A stretch of DNA of 64,000 bases from Hyaloperonospora brassicae (taxonomy: Eukaryota; Oomycota; Peronosporomycetes; Peronosporales; Peronosporaceae). The position numbers and the translations under genes were made by a program. The stretch's first letter is position 1; the number at the start of each line of letters is the position of its first letter. This document shows, in pieces, positions 53,516 to 64,000 of this stretch. The notes beneath the pieces were generated by a model. That model was not told the origin of the DNA and did no database searches. It worked only from the letters and a program-made list of their open reading frames with translations. The stretch lies in contig CANTFL010000073.1 in NCBI GenBank assembly GCA_947650285.1, positions 248,001 to 312,000 of the forward strand, in the 5' to 3' direction.

Positions 53516-53950
53516 TGTAACAAGGCACACCTTGTGTCGACACGACACAAGTCGAGGTGCACCTGACGTGACGTGCACGTGCGAGGAAGCGCACTCAAGT
53601 TGCGGAACCCGAAGACTTTCGTCAAAGGAAAAAGTAGAACTGGTATTTAATATAGTTACGTTTTCCTATCTAAAACATCTTTGACTTGCTCTGACTATAT
53701 TAAACTACCATCTCTTATGTGGGACTCGTGCTCACCACCCATTGCGCGCGTCTAGCAGCGATTGGTGGTCAATCTGGTTGATGTAACGTGTACATCAACC
53801 AAGTGGAGCACCCACGAATATTACCCTTGGGGGTAATATTCTGACAACGTCACCTCTTCGAGTGATGTTGATTTGAGTATCATCTAAAATAGATACTACC
53901 CAAAAATTAATACTTTCTATCCCTTTTATGTAACGGGCTCACCCCGTTAT
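53516..53950 (-). repeat. Element C 5' LTR (right end)
   Basis: About 435 bp. The terminal CA is lost (GTTAT). Shares diagnostic variants with the LTR at 57156 rather than with 46043. Confidence 0.88.
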
Positions 53951-53986
53951 TTTAAAAGTGTGAGCCCGAAAGCTCAAGCAGTCCTC

Positions 53987-54690
53987 TCGTCCGGGCTGAA
54001 AGTTTTCGGCTCGCGACGACCGAGGTCCGTGTGTATACACTCTACTCCTTACTTGCTCAGCCAGACCAAGCTAGACGTATACGACGAGGCGCGTCGATCG
54101 GACGCAAAATACGAGTTGAGTATTGAATAGGCAGGATGACAAGATGTCTATACGGGCGGCAACTGTGCAAGCGTCACCAGGCTAGATATGTCGTAGGTAC
54201 GCGTCGACTGCACCGAACGATCAGTAGAAACACACATCGCGATTGAAATAACACGTGACAGAGACTTTGACGCGATCATCAGATTGGTGCACTCGTTGAC
54301 AATATCCAACGACCGTCGCGAAAATGTCTACGTGCGACGTTTCCGTACCCATTACACAGCCGCAAACAATGCAATACATCTCCTGATGCCACTATTACGA
54401 GTTCGGGTCGCCCAAAACAAGGGCCTACATGGTGAGCTGCAGACCTACAAGAATCAGACGGGATAAAAGTCCTTCTTCATCGATTCGGCGATTCAGGTAA
54501 CGCGAAAAAATTCCTCGATCAAGTTAGCAATGTCAAGACCGCAATTTTGAACTCAATGCGCAAACTTATAGGTTCCCGGTCATTTTGCGCCCGCCATTTC
54601 GATTATGCTTCATTTTCAGGTGTAGTCTACCTATCTGCATCAACTGTTGGTGTAGAATTGCCGCTTGTGCGCCGAATAAGTTCATGTCTG
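53987..54690. repeat. Left arm of a long inverted repeat
   Basis: Reverse complement of about 58350..59066. The outer ~600 bp are almost identical (only a few substitutions, for example GGCGCGTCG against GGCGAGTCG), while the inner ~100 bp diverge clearly. No coding family recognised in it. Confidence 0.9.
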
Positions 54691-55470
54691 CATCGGATCT
54701 TGCATTAATAATACCGGAAATGGCTGGGCGCATATTGTTGATATTATAACTACCGCGCTTACCTCCGATACATTTCATCGACATTAAATATATTAATAAA
54801 CCTTCAAAGGTAGTATTTGATTTATTGGAATTTGCCAAACTAAGTAAATATTGATGGAATGTTACCCTTGACGATAGTGCACGGCACTGCACCGCTCATT
54901 GGTCTGAAAATACGCTCTTCAGATTTAGAGTAGAACACAATCGCTGCTAGACGGGACCAAAGTGTGGCGATTGGGTTGCTACATTTTACGCTTGTAGTAA
55001 ATTTTAAAAGTAAGATCGTAGGGTTCATGCTATGCAGCATAACTCTATTATAATCAATTTTACTCCTCATATTACCAGTAAATCAATTTTTAATAATAAC
55101 GTTATCCTCTGAACGAAATAGTTAGTGGTCATTCGGGGTAACCGCTCACATGGTGTCAGTGCAAGAAGTTTGTACTGGCTCATTTCAGGCGCATGATGAC
55201 CGTTACAAGTGGTAGATCTTCTTTTCCGTCTAATGATTAAGATAACGGTATTTCACCACCCATGAATATATATGAAGGATGAATGAGAGGATAGCTCTTA
55301 CACCACACGTAAAGACTGCTCCCATGTTGGTGAAATTGATTGATCTGCACCCTTAAGCATTAATTTCAACGTCGGTGAACCTGCCATCATGCCACTATGA
55401 TTGATTTGAAAGGAGACAATAAACAGGTCGTAAATTTCATATTTGTACAGCATGCACTTCACGATTTTCA
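54691..55470. other. AT-rich spacer
   Basis: Nothing recognised. Confidence 0.4.
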
Positions 55471-57155
55471 TAGAAAATTAACTTTGCTCGTTAGCAGAGT
55501 GCTCGGTGGTGACGTATTCGTCAAAGCCGGTGATCGAAGTGACAAAAAATGCTTCGTCAAGACTTAGTTGACTGTGGGTCATCAAAAAAACTTTATACAC
55601 CGTTTAATTGAGGATGAAGGCCGAACTTCATTACGTCTACAATTCTATTAAGGGGATATAGGAGCGCCTTGGAGCATGAGGCATTGCTTAGGGTCATTCA
55701 GAGTGTATCAATGTGAAGTTCGGATTGTCTACACGCTTAAAATATAGACAGTTAAATGATGACTTCATTGTAATGTATCTAAACGAAAGTTCCGATTTCA
55801 CGTAGGTCAACGTGGCTTATAAAATTGGATCCATCGATGATCTGGCAGCAGCAAGACGTAATGATGCCTGCCACTTGTTTGTCAGATGGTCATCCGATGA
55901 ACTTCTTGGAGCTTATAAAAACGTGTGAATGTTTAAAGAGTAAAAAATTTGGCCTCACTTGTAGTTCGATCGTTTGCACTATTGCATAAGACCTCATTGT
56001 AGTCAATGTTACGCTGTGGAGCAAGCTGCCGGTGGCTATTTTAAAACTTAAACAGCGCCGGAGATTTACCACTTAAATGAGTCGAGTGGGCTGGGGACAC
56101 GAATGTGTTCCTAGCGAAAAAATATTCTAGGGAGAATAGACATGTTGCCTGGAGCGGCAATACGGGAATTCTAGGTCGACTGGATAGTCGATCGCAGACG
56201 GTCTCGCTCTTGTCGCGATAATACATAAATAGAACGTTAAGGGGGCCGTACACTCAGTTTATTAAAATTAAAATCTCGTCAATTTACTACGTTTAACACA
56301 AGTAAGAGGCAACCGGTGCTTTCACAAAAAATGATCGAGCCGTTACATAACTTGTATGACGATAAAGCAAGTGTAGACTCAGATACACCTGATCTGATAG
56401 CGCCTTTAAACATTGAGTTAGAAGATAGCTCAGACCTAACGCTATAATGAAAACGGCTACATGCAAAAGATGTGTTGTAGCTAAGCAAGCTAATTTTTGT
56501 ACCCGTAGCCGAGGATGAGAAAGTTTCTCACATTAAGTTGGCGGTGAGGTTCGCTGATAACTTTTGGGCTTTATCCAGCTCAATCATGGAATATAAGCTT
56601 TGTATGGAAAATCGCGGATTGAGCGATTTACTTTTTGTCGCGGAAGTCGTTGCAGGAATTTCTATATTAAATTTTTTACGAGTTTGGATTGCTATTCCCT
56701 ATTTTAAGTGCCGTGCGAGTTGCCTGAGTACGAAATCACTTGTCACGAAACCAAACTATCCCACAGTTCAAAGTACTATTTAGGAAGCAGTGGCAAAGAT
56801 CTCGTTCATATTTTACTAGCCATCTTTATTATCTTTGCCGATCGTTTAACAGCGGACCAGGTGAGGGAAGCAACATCCTCACATAGTGCTCTGAAGACTG
56901 TGTGCGTAAGGAAACATTTGGATGGCGTATAGTGTACGCGTATAAAACGTTTAATGATGCATCGGTATCGTTTGAAACGCTTACAACAAGGATAAACTTA
57001 ATCATAAATATTATACCAAAGAGCACATTTGATATGCAAGAATCTCATGAATTTCTGCTGTACAATTCTTATTCACGAATGCTGCATCTTCTGCGCGTCA
57101 GGCAATGCTTTTCAATGTGTGCTACCCAAGTGTTTGTAACGCAACAAGGGTCAAG
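55470..57155 (+). pseudogene. Truncated, decayed gypsy protease-RT fragment
   Basis: Plus-strand traces of the protease (VDCGSSKK), the DDFIVMYL linker and SDELLGA block, and RT from PCELPEYEITCHETKLSHSS to VFVTQQGS. RT stops at the PQG-L-S position and abuts the LTR at 57156, so most of pol is deleted. Confidence 0.7.
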
Positions 57156-57590
57156 TATAACGTGTGAGAACGTTACATAAAAGGGATAGAAAGTATTAAT
57201 TTTTGGGTAGTATCTATTTTAGATGATACTCAAATCAACATCACTCGAAGAGGTGACGTTGTCAGAATATTACCCCCAAGGGTAATATTCGTGGGTGCTC
57301 CTCTTGGTTGATGTACACGTTACATCAACCAGATTGACCACCAATCGCTGCTAGACGCGCGCAATGGGTGGTGAGCACGAGTCCCACATAAGAGATGGTA
57401 GTTTAATATAGTCAGAGCAAGTCAAAGATGTTTTAGATAGGAAAACGTAACTATATTAAATACCAGTTCTACTTTTTCCTTTGACGAAAGTCTTCGGGTT
57501 CCGCAACTTGAGTGCGCTTCCTCGCACGTGCACGTCACGTCAGGTGCACCTCGACTTGTGTCGTGTCGACACAAGGTGTGCCCTGTCATT
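57156..57590 (+). repeat. Element C-type LTR in inverted orientation
   Basis: Reverse complement of 53516..53950 with very few differences. Carries the hairpins GAATATTACCC/GGGTAATATTC (57265..57290) and GGTTGATGTA/TACATCAACC (57306..57330). Confidence 0.92.
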
Positions 57591-58349
57591 GGCAACGTGA
57601 AAATTAGGCAGGAGGGGTTGGGTAGTCACGTGGTTTATCTCTCTTGCTCAACGTCGGGCTGGCAACTTCAGTAACTACAAGGGGTTAGTAGCGAATAGGG
57701 AATGAGCAAGAGGCTTTCTACTGTCGAAGAGGCATAATACCCTGCGCTTTCTGAACGAACGAAACCGGATGGGACGGTTCACACAATGCCATGTTTATTG
57801 GTACGTTCAACGGCATGCACTGCTACACGTGGCAATGTGTAGACAACATGCGTCAATCATGTTCAGACTGAATGGAAGCGCTATAAGAGAGCCACCATGA
57901 AAGCTGAGAAAAGTGGTTGCTGTCTTGGCCTGATGCTTGGAAATCGAGCAATCTCCCATCAGCTGAAAACGATCGTAGAATAAAAGTGTCCGATGTCTGG
58001 AATGTAGAACGTGACCTGGAAACGTATATGGCGCGACTTGCACCTCACGGCATTACTCAGCCGTTTGAAGTTGATGTATTGAGAAATTAGGGCCTGTCGT
58101 AGAAACGTAACTGCGCGAGATGTCTGGTGTTATTTGGACAGTAACCATGTGAAAGCCCTGCGAATCGGCGTTACCACAGCTACTTTATTTTTGCACTTGA
58201 TAAAGTTGAGCTTTGTATCATACAGCAGACTGTACGAAAAAAGAATGCCCCGAACACGGTCCGCGAATGCTGTAAAACCCGTCGGAAACAAGCAAGCCGT
58301 GCGTTGGCGGACAAAGTATATTGGCACAATGCGGTTTTATAGCCACGAA
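57591..58349. other. Spacer with unassigned coding-like traces
   Basis: On the + strand, frames read across stops as VSDVWNVERDLETYMARLAP and, further on, RTRSANAVKPVGNKQAVRWR, suggesting a decayed protein-coding element. No family recognised. Confidence 0.35.
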
Positions 58350-59066
58350 TGATGCAGCCAACGTAGACGTGCACTTGTTCGGCGCACAGCCGCAATTCTG
58401 CACCAGTAGTTGATGCAGATAGATAGACTACACGTGAAAATGAAGCATAATCGAAATGGCGGGCGCAAAATGACCGGGAACCTATAAGTTTGCGCATTGA
58501 GTTCAAAATTGCGGTCTTGACATTGCTAACTTGATCGAGGAATTTTTTCGCGTTACCTGAATCGCCGAATCGATGAAGAAGGACTTTTATCCCGTCTGAT
58601 TCTTGTAGGTCTGCAGCTCACCATGTAGGCCCTTGTTTTGGGCGACCCGAACTCGTAATAGTGGCATCAGGAGATGTATTGCATTGTTTGGGGCTGTGTA
58701 ATGGGTACGGAAACGTCGCACGTAGACATTTTCGCGACGGTCGTTGGATATTGTCAACGAGTGCACCAATCTGATGATCGCGTCAAAGTCTCTGTCACGT
58801 GTTATTTCAATCGCGATGTGTGTTTCTACTGATCGTTCGGTGCAGTCGACGCGTACCTACGACATATCTAGCCTGGTGACGCTTGCACAGTTGCCGCCCG
58901 TATAGACATCTTGTCATCCTGCCTATTCAATACTCAACTCGTATTTTGCGTCCGATCGACTCGCCTCGTCGTATACGTCTAGCTTGGTCTGGCTGAGCAA
59001 GTAAGGAGTAGAGTGTATACACACGGACCTCGGTCGTCGCGAGCCGAAAACTTTCAGCCGGGACGA
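58350..59066. repeat. Right arm of the long inverted repeat
   Basis: Mate of 53987..54690. Its outer end lies 12 bp from the LTR of element E. Confidence 0.9.
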
Positions 59067-59078
59067 AAGTACCTCAGG

Positions 59079-59612
59079 TGTAGCAAAGCTACACAGCTCC
59101 TTAAGTCAGAGGAAGACTTAACTCTCTTACGAGAAACTTTGGTTCTACGAAACCGACTCATAGAGTCATCAGCTCAGAGAGCTAAGATTTGGTTCTACGA
59201 ACCCGACTCCGAGAGTCAACAGCTCATCGAGCTTACGGTCCCCGTTCCTGAGCGACCAAACGATTCAAAAGAATCACAGCATAGAGTTCTCAGGAGCAGC
59301 TACCTTCACAGATATTGCTAGCTCCTACCGATCAAAGACGCCTCGTAAGGCACGTATCTTTCAGTGATCAAAAGGGGAACTGAACTTTATTTCGTCTTTA
59401 AACCTAAAAGAACACTATAGAACAACGTACTTAACCTAGTCACTAAGGTACTAAATATAACCTCTCAAAAGATTTCGCAATCAATTGTTAAAAGACATCA
59501 GTCTTCAACAATTGATACACGTGTTCTAATATCACTTTACAGGGTACCCCCTCTCTCTCTTGTGTGCACCACACCTATCGTGGACTACTAGTCGACGTGT
59601 AACCCCGTTACA
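59079..59612 (-). repeat. Element E 3' LTR
   Basis: 534 bp, TGTAGC..GTTACA. The inner flank is CCCTCCTCC (the complement of a GGAGGAGGG polypurine tract). Contains two 50-bp tandem units (59138..59187 and 59188..59237), each with two small palindromes, and a nested hairpin ATCAATTGTT/AACAATTGAT with an inner AAGAC/GTCTT. Confidence 0.9.
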
Positions 59613-59718
59613 CCCTCCTCCAATAGACTGACGTTACCACAAAACGTCAATCGGTTTCTTTCCTCGAAGAGGACGGTGTGTGTGCGCTTAACCTCACGGT
59701 TGCAAAACACGAAACACC

Positions 59719-61017
59719 ATGGCATCACCACCCAACGAGTCTCGGACTCTTTCCTCCTACCTCGATTTTGATGAGGATGTGGACTACGGTAATGATACCA
59801 GTGTCCCTGGAGATGACGGGAGATCGTCCCACTCCGCTGTATTTGAGGCTCGACCTTTAACAGCACAAATTCTTTCGCTAAACGTGGTGTGACCATAGCG
59901 CCAGGGGCGCAGCATCATACACTGGATGCAGATGAGAACATCATCACGAACCCGCTCGACGACCAACAGGAGCTTATCCGTCAGCGAGAGGAGCGTGCTC
60001 TAAGTCGCACTCATACCCAAACGGTTATTCGAAACCGGAGTGGTTACGTGTTTACAACACCTGACGTGGAGCAACGCCTTTGTCAAACGGAAGGCCGTAG
60101 CCTGTCAACATGGGCCATTGTCCCAGAGGCTACGTCGCCAGAAGATATCGCCCATCGCAAGGCTCTAAATGAGAGATATATCGAACCGTACTTGACCACT
60201 CAAGGTCAGTACCGCATGCATCTTGAGAGCTAATCTCGTGGTGTTTCGGTTCTACCGATAAAGGGCGTGCCCATCTTGTTGTTCGCTGGCGAACTGCCCG
60301 AGGAGGAGGACAATCAGTTCATCTGTTGGGTATACCGCAAGAGGCATCTTAGCAGTGTTCCAGCGCTGCGGGCCAGCGCCGATTTGGCTGACGTTCCTTT
60401 GGAACGCAAGCTCCGCTTCAAGTACTCCAAGATCAAGGCGAGAGGCCAGTTGCGTACTCGTACGCGTTATGCTCCGGCTACGATGATAACCACGGGTCAC
60501 GACCCTAAGGTGCGGAGCAACACGCTACCTCCCACCACTATTGGTGAAAAGCGTTCTCGTTCGCAAGGCGACCCTGGCCACGATGCTCAAAAACATCCAC
60601 GGCGTAAGGGCAGTCCTGCCGAACGGGTATCTCATACTTCCACGAGTTCTCCGACTCCGAGTACCATCGCCACTTCACCAGATACTGGTTTGGCCACGAC
60701 AACGACGCCGCTGAAGGATTTTCTCCACATGGAACTGTGGTTCCCTTGATCATCGAGCTGCGTCGGTGGTGGTCGGGTTACCGAAGGAGGAGAATGAGAA
60801 GGTGCTCCGTGAGCTGAGTGGTCTCCAAGAGACATTGGGTAAGACCCAGAGTAATTTTGACGCGATGCAAGCCCGTGTCCAGGCGTTGGAGTTGGTCCGA
60901 ACCCGGACGGAGGCCCAGCTCGACCTCCTGGTACGAATTCAGCAACCGATGGCGAGGCCAACCTACCCGGCGCAAGCGCCTCCAGGTTCACTTGGGACGG
61001 ATCCCGATACGGCTTAA
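59719..61017 (+). pseudogene. Element E antisense ORF (aORF)
   Basis: ATG at 59719, 107 bp inside the LTR, on the strand opposite to pol. It starts MASPPNESRTLSSYLDFDED, shifts by one base near 59,850, and continues through TIAPGAQHHTLDADENIITN to a TAA at 60231. The same frame then reopens with FAGELPEEEDNQFICWVYRK to 60749. After a second shift a coiled-coil-like end follows (RELSGLQETLGKTQ .. ALELVRTRTEAQLDLLVRIQ, 60766..61017). No clear similarity to the aORF of A, B and C except for the acidic N-terminus and C-terminal coil. It overlaps the chromodomain antisense. Unknown function. Confidence 0.65.
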
Positions 61018-61302
61018 GCAAGCCAGTATAAAACACGGGGTGTGTGCGCAGTTTGCGCGGAAGGTTTAGCGTGTACGCAAGTCCCTTCTTGGCACGACCG
61101 TGAATGGCCCAATGAAGCGCGGACGCAACTTTGTCTTGAAGACGGTAGACACTACATGTGTAGGTATGTTTTTAGCATTTAGTATAACTTGGTGTCCGAC
61201 CTCATAACGTTCAATACATCCTATGCCTTTAGCATCAGCTTGTTCCCTTTGTTCATCTTGGTTATCAGCCAGTGCATCACGCACGTGTCGTAACACATCC
61301 AA
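60538..61302 (-). pseudogene. Element E integrase C-terminus and chromodomain
   Basis: 61066..61302 carries LRPRFIGPFTVVPRRDLRTR (GPY/F module). 60632..61036 is a Pro/Gly/Ser-rich linker, and 60538..60753 keeps NQYLVKWRWYSESENSWKYE, a chromodomain. Three frames are involved. Confidence 0.78.
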
Positions 61303-62186
61303 TCGCGTAGCGAGAAACTCGCTTGCCTGTTTTGAACAGTAGCAGGGACGATATCAGCAAGCAGATCGGCCATCTCTCCCCCACCAAGCTCTAAACCAGG
61401 CAGTGGTAGCGTTAACGGAACGCGAGGGTGTGTGAGTCCGTTCACGTAGAACGGGGTAAATCCTGTAGAGGCGTGAACAGCGTTATCTAACGCAAACTCA
61501 ACAACAGGAAGCATTGAACTCCAACGTGTTGGTGTATTAGCGCAAACACTGCGTAATATGTCACCGATAACACGATTGACTAGCTCGGTTTGACCATCGG
61601 TCTGCGGATGATCCTTCGTGGACATGCCCGAACGTGTACCGAGCACCTTGAAGATGGACCTTCAAAACTTATGAGTGAAGCGAGGATCTCTATCAGAGAC
61701 AATGGCCAACGGCAAGCCGTGTTGTCGAAACACGCGATCGATAAACAGCGTCGCTGTACCCTCACCATCAATGGTATTTGGCACCGCTGCTAAGTGAGCC
61801 ATCTTGCTCAAACGGTCAACAAAGACCAAAATACCCGTATTTCTATACGAATCCTTCGGTAAACCGAACAGGAAGTCCATACTGATGGACTCCCAACACC
61901 CTTTAGATATCAGCAAATTAGCCAGCGGCGCCGCCGCGTGAGGTGAGGGTTTCGCCCCTTGACACGTTTCACACGTACGCACATATGTGCTCACCCATTT
62001 GTATAGTTTAGGCCACCAATTGTATAGGCTAACTGAGCCGTAGGCCTTCTCTAGACCGAGATGACCACTCAACGTAGTATCATGCGCCTCATTGAGGATC
62101 CGATATTTCAACTCCTCATCATGAGGGACAACGATGCGAGGAGTATCCTCCAACATCCGTGCTATATCACAACAGGTCTTAATCAA
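61221..62186 (-). pseudogene. Element E integrase core
   Basis: Zinc-finger Cys pair YVRTCETCQGAKPSP, then SISMDFLFGLPKDSYRNTGI (first Asp), [20 protein letters not shown] and IVSDRDPRFTHKF. A TGA then stands in place of TGG, followed in the same frame by MSTKDHPQTDGQTELVNRVI (Glu region) and HASTGFTPFYVNGLTHPRVP. One nonsense change is the main lesion. Confidence 0.87.
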
Positions 62187-63711
62187 TGAAATATCGATGT
62201 AGCCTCACACGTAATTGTGCCGACAATTCTATATCCGAGTCCTTGAACTCCTCGCTCTCTAGAGCACGTAGCAAAGCTACACAATGTTCATCCTTGGCGT
62301 ATGCCGTACGGATTAGGTCAATGACCGATGACGACAAAGTCGTAACATAAGCAAGCTCATAGTCAGGCCTGGGTGACAACGCATCAGCCAAAGTATTCTG
62401 CGTTCCCGGCTTATACTCTACCTCGAAGTTGTATTCAGCAAAGAATAAAAGCCAACGAGCCATTCCCTGAGAGAGGTGGGGCGACTGGGTCGCAGTGCGT
62501 AATGACGCATGATCTGTATAGATCACAAAAGGCTCAGAGCCGAGCAGATGAGCTCTGAATTTGACTAAAGCATACTTCATCGCAAGTAGCTCTTTGTCAT
62601 GAACTGGATAGTTCTTCTCAGCTGTCTTGAGCTGTCGGTACTCAAACGCAATGACGCGTTTCTGTCCATCATCATCTATATGTAACAGAGCACTGCCGAT
62701 GGCAAAGTCAGATGCGTCACAGACGACACTGAAAGGCCGATCAGGATCGAACAAAGTCAAAATTGGCGCATGAAGAAGACTCTCTTTTACAGCCGTAAAG
62801 GCTTCATGCTCGGTGTTAGTCCAACACCATTCCGTATCCTTTTTAAGGAGATTGGATAATGGCCGAGCCATGTCCGCATAGTTTGCACTATATTTGTGTA
62901 AGTAATTGGCAATACAAAGCCACTTACGTAAGTCCTTTTGGTTCTTAGCAACCGGCCAATCGACTATGGCTATAATCTTAGCGGGATCCGCTCTAAGACC
63001 ACGCTTCCCAATAAAGCACCCTAAAAAGGGAATCTCTTCTGCACCAAAGATGCACTTAGACGCGTTGGAGTACAACTTATTCGTGCGCGTGAACTCGAGC
63101 ACCGCTCGTAAATGGTCAATGTGATTGTCCACATCAGACCGACCGTTCATAGCACGACTATGGACAAAGATGTCGTCAAAGTACGTCTGTGCATAACCTC
63201 TATGAGGTCTGAACAATTGTGTCACAAGACGATTGAATGTATCTGGGGCGTTTGACAAGCCCTGTGGCATAACTAGCCACTCCCAGAGCATACCGCTCGG
63301 GGTGCTAACCGCTGTCAGCGGAATATCATTCTCGCGCATGAGAAGTTGGTAATAACCATCGACTAAGTCGAGCGCAATGTACATTGTACATCCCACCATG
63401 TTGTTCTGAATAACATCTTTCCTAGGGTTTGGTTTCTGAGCCGGGATCGTGGCAGCATTAAGCTTATTGTAAGCATGAACAATGCGCCACTTCCCGTTGG
63501 GCTTTCGGACACAAAATGTGGGCGTGGAATGAGGAGATTTGCTCTCACGAACCATGCCCGCTGCGTGCTCTGTACTAAAGAAGTCGTCTATGACATCACA
63601 CTGCTCCTTTGGTAAAGGCCACTGCCGTGTTACGCAGTATTTAGTTCCAGGAACCAAGTCAATTTCGCGACGCCCACCTCTGTCAGGAGGTAAGACGGCG
63701 GGTCGTGACAC
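62179..63711 (-). CDS. Element E reverse transcriptase and RNase H, open
   Basis: 510 codons without a stop. RT: REIDLVPGTKYCVTRQWPLP, WRIVHAYNKLNAATIPAQKP, ALDLVDGYYQLLMREND and the catalytic YAQTYFDDIFVHSRAMNG. Connection: WPVAKNQKDLRKWLCIANYL. RNase H: FSVVCDASDFAIGSALLHID, LLAMKYALVKFRAHLLG, YTDHASLRTATQSPHLSQGM and LADALSPRPDY. All catalytic Asp/Glu residues expected by family are visible. In the intact element it would be part of a longer Pol polyprotein, so this ORF has no true own start. Its integrity suggests a younger insertion than A-C. Confidence 0.93.
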   Translation of the reverse strand: MSRPAVLPPDRGGRREIDLVPGTKYCVTRQWPLPKEQCDVIDDFFSTEHAAGMVRESKSPHSTPTFCVRKPNGKWRIVHAYNKLNAATIPAQKPNPRKDVIQNNMVGCTMYIALDLVDGYYQLLMRENDIPLTAVSTPSGMLWEWLVMPQGLSNAPDTFNRLVTQLFRPHRGYAQTYFDDIFVHSRAMNGRSDVDNHIDHLRAVLEFTRTNKLYSNASKCIFGAEEIPFLGCFIGKRGLRADPAKIIAIVDWPVAKNQKDLRKWLCIANYLHKYSANYADMARPLSNLLKKDTEWCWTNTEHEAFTAVKESLLHAPILTLFDPDRPFSVVCDASDFAIGSALLHIDDDGQKRVIAFEYRQLKTAEKNYPVHDKELLAMKYALVKFRAHLLGSEPFVIYTDHASLRTATQSPHLSQGMARWLLFFAEYNFEVEYKPGTQNTLADALSPRPDYELAYVTTLSSSVIDLIRTAYAKDEHCVALLRALESEEFKDSDIELSAQLRVRLHRYFID

Positions 63712-63719
63712 ACCACGTC

Positions 63720-63926
63720 CTATAATTCCTTAACCAAAGGATAAAACGGATCAAGAGGATCCTTAAGGATCGAAGACCCAATACGCGCACTAAGTGCAGC
63801 CTTTGTGTCCTCCTGGACTGATTCCTTCAATAACGAGGATGAGTTCAACTCATTATCCGGCCGAATGACCACTAATTTTGATAACTCTCCTGCCTTTAAG
63901 GCTTGGATAAATTCGCCGTCAGACAT
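63720..63926 (-). pseudogene. Element E pol upstream of RT
   Basis: Short frame (IRPDNELNSSSLLKESVQED .. PLDPFYPLVKEL) corresponding to the protease-RT linker, separated from RT by a stop and frame change. Confidence 0.6.
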
Positions 63927-64000
63927 TTCATCTAGTTCAAAGCGAGTATCAAAAGATGGAAGAGTCTCAAGACTAATGTTGCCAAAAACATGGCCGGTCG

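Larger units (their letters stand above)
46043..53950 (-). mobile_element. Element C: Ty3/gypsy chromovirus
   Basis: About 7.9 kb, minus strand. LTRs are 46043..46478 and 53516..53950, unlike those of A and B in sequence. Gag is decayed and pol is in several frames. A chromodomain is present, and the aORF lies on the plus strand next to the left LTR. No matching target duplication was found (CTTGG on the left, TTTAA region on the right), and the right LTR is closer to the inverted LTR at 57156 than to its own partner, so the right end has probably been rearranged. Confidence 0.9.
59079..64000 (-). mobile_element. Element E: second chromovirus family, partial (runs off the window)
   Basis: Left LTR 59079..59612, then aORF on the plus strand, and integrase-chromodomain, RNase H, RT and the pol N-terminus on the minus strand. 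The RT is clearly different from that of A, B and C, so this is a separate family. Protease, gag and the other LTR lie beyond 64000. Confidence 0.92.

Noticed and set aside
46038..53955. Target-site duplication for element C
   Set aside because: CTTGG on the left does not match the sequence right of 53950; no duplication can be claimed.
54284..54466. 60-codon ORF repeated at 58587..58769
   Set aside because: It appears twice only because it lies in the inverted repeat arms; no other sign of coding.
59013..59321. 102-codon ORF over the element E LTR
   Set aside because: Lies in the LTR tandem units; the repeated FYEPDS-like words come from the 50-bp repeat.

Overview
The window looks like nuclear DNA of an oomycete, probably a Peronosporales species (Phytophthora or downy-mildew type). 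The grounds are: compact host genes with 54-160 nt introns; tandem ankyrin-like proteins built on WLHTNRxEGCT repeats; a THH1/TOM1/TOM3 membrane protein; a mitochondrial GABA transaminase; and many Ty3/gypsy chromoviruses whose reverse transcriptase carries YFDDxFVHSR. No taxonomic marker gene is present, so the assignment is inference from family style.

Positions 1-20,400 are the host gene island. In order: TRM61 tRNA m1A58 methyltransferase (-), a broken bS18m-like stretch (+, weak), two tandem ankyrin-like paralogues (+), a PRL/PTP4A phosphatase with a CAAX end (-), several large microsatellites, a PPX1/prune DHH phosphatase (-) divergent from a three-exon TOM1-like membrane protein (+), a mitochondrial carrier (+), and GABA transaminase (-) convergent with it. 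Intergenic spaces of 1-2.5 kb show no convincing genes.

Positions 20,400-64,000 are a retrotransposon graveyard. Element A (22288..29908, + strand), element B (35065..43049, - strand), element C (46043..53950, - strand) and element E (59079 to beyond the window, - strand) are LTR chromoviruses with gag, protease, RT, RNase H, integrase and chromodomain in varied decay. Between A and B lies a decayed Ty1/copia element split by a solo LTR of family B with a perfect 5-bp target duplication. Between C and E lie a truncated gypsy fragment with an inverted C-type LTR and a pair of ~0.7-kb inverted repeats.

The most notable observation is an extra ORF (aORF) on the strand opposite to gag-pol, between the integrase and the 3' LTR, reading inward from that LTR. 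In B it is 1611 nt with only two stops near its start. It is homologous in A, B and C, has a conserved C-x6-C-x2-C motif and a charged C-terminal coiled coil, and overlaps the integrase chromodomain antisense. Element E, a different family, has an apparently unrelated aORF in the same place. Other notable points: a complete -1 frameshift signal at the gag-pol junction of B; LTRs that are ladders of perfect hairpins whose sequences differ between families while pairing is kept; unusually frequent perfect hairpins inside coding DNA; and a patchwork of shared pol blocks, including shared stop codons, between copies with different LTRs.
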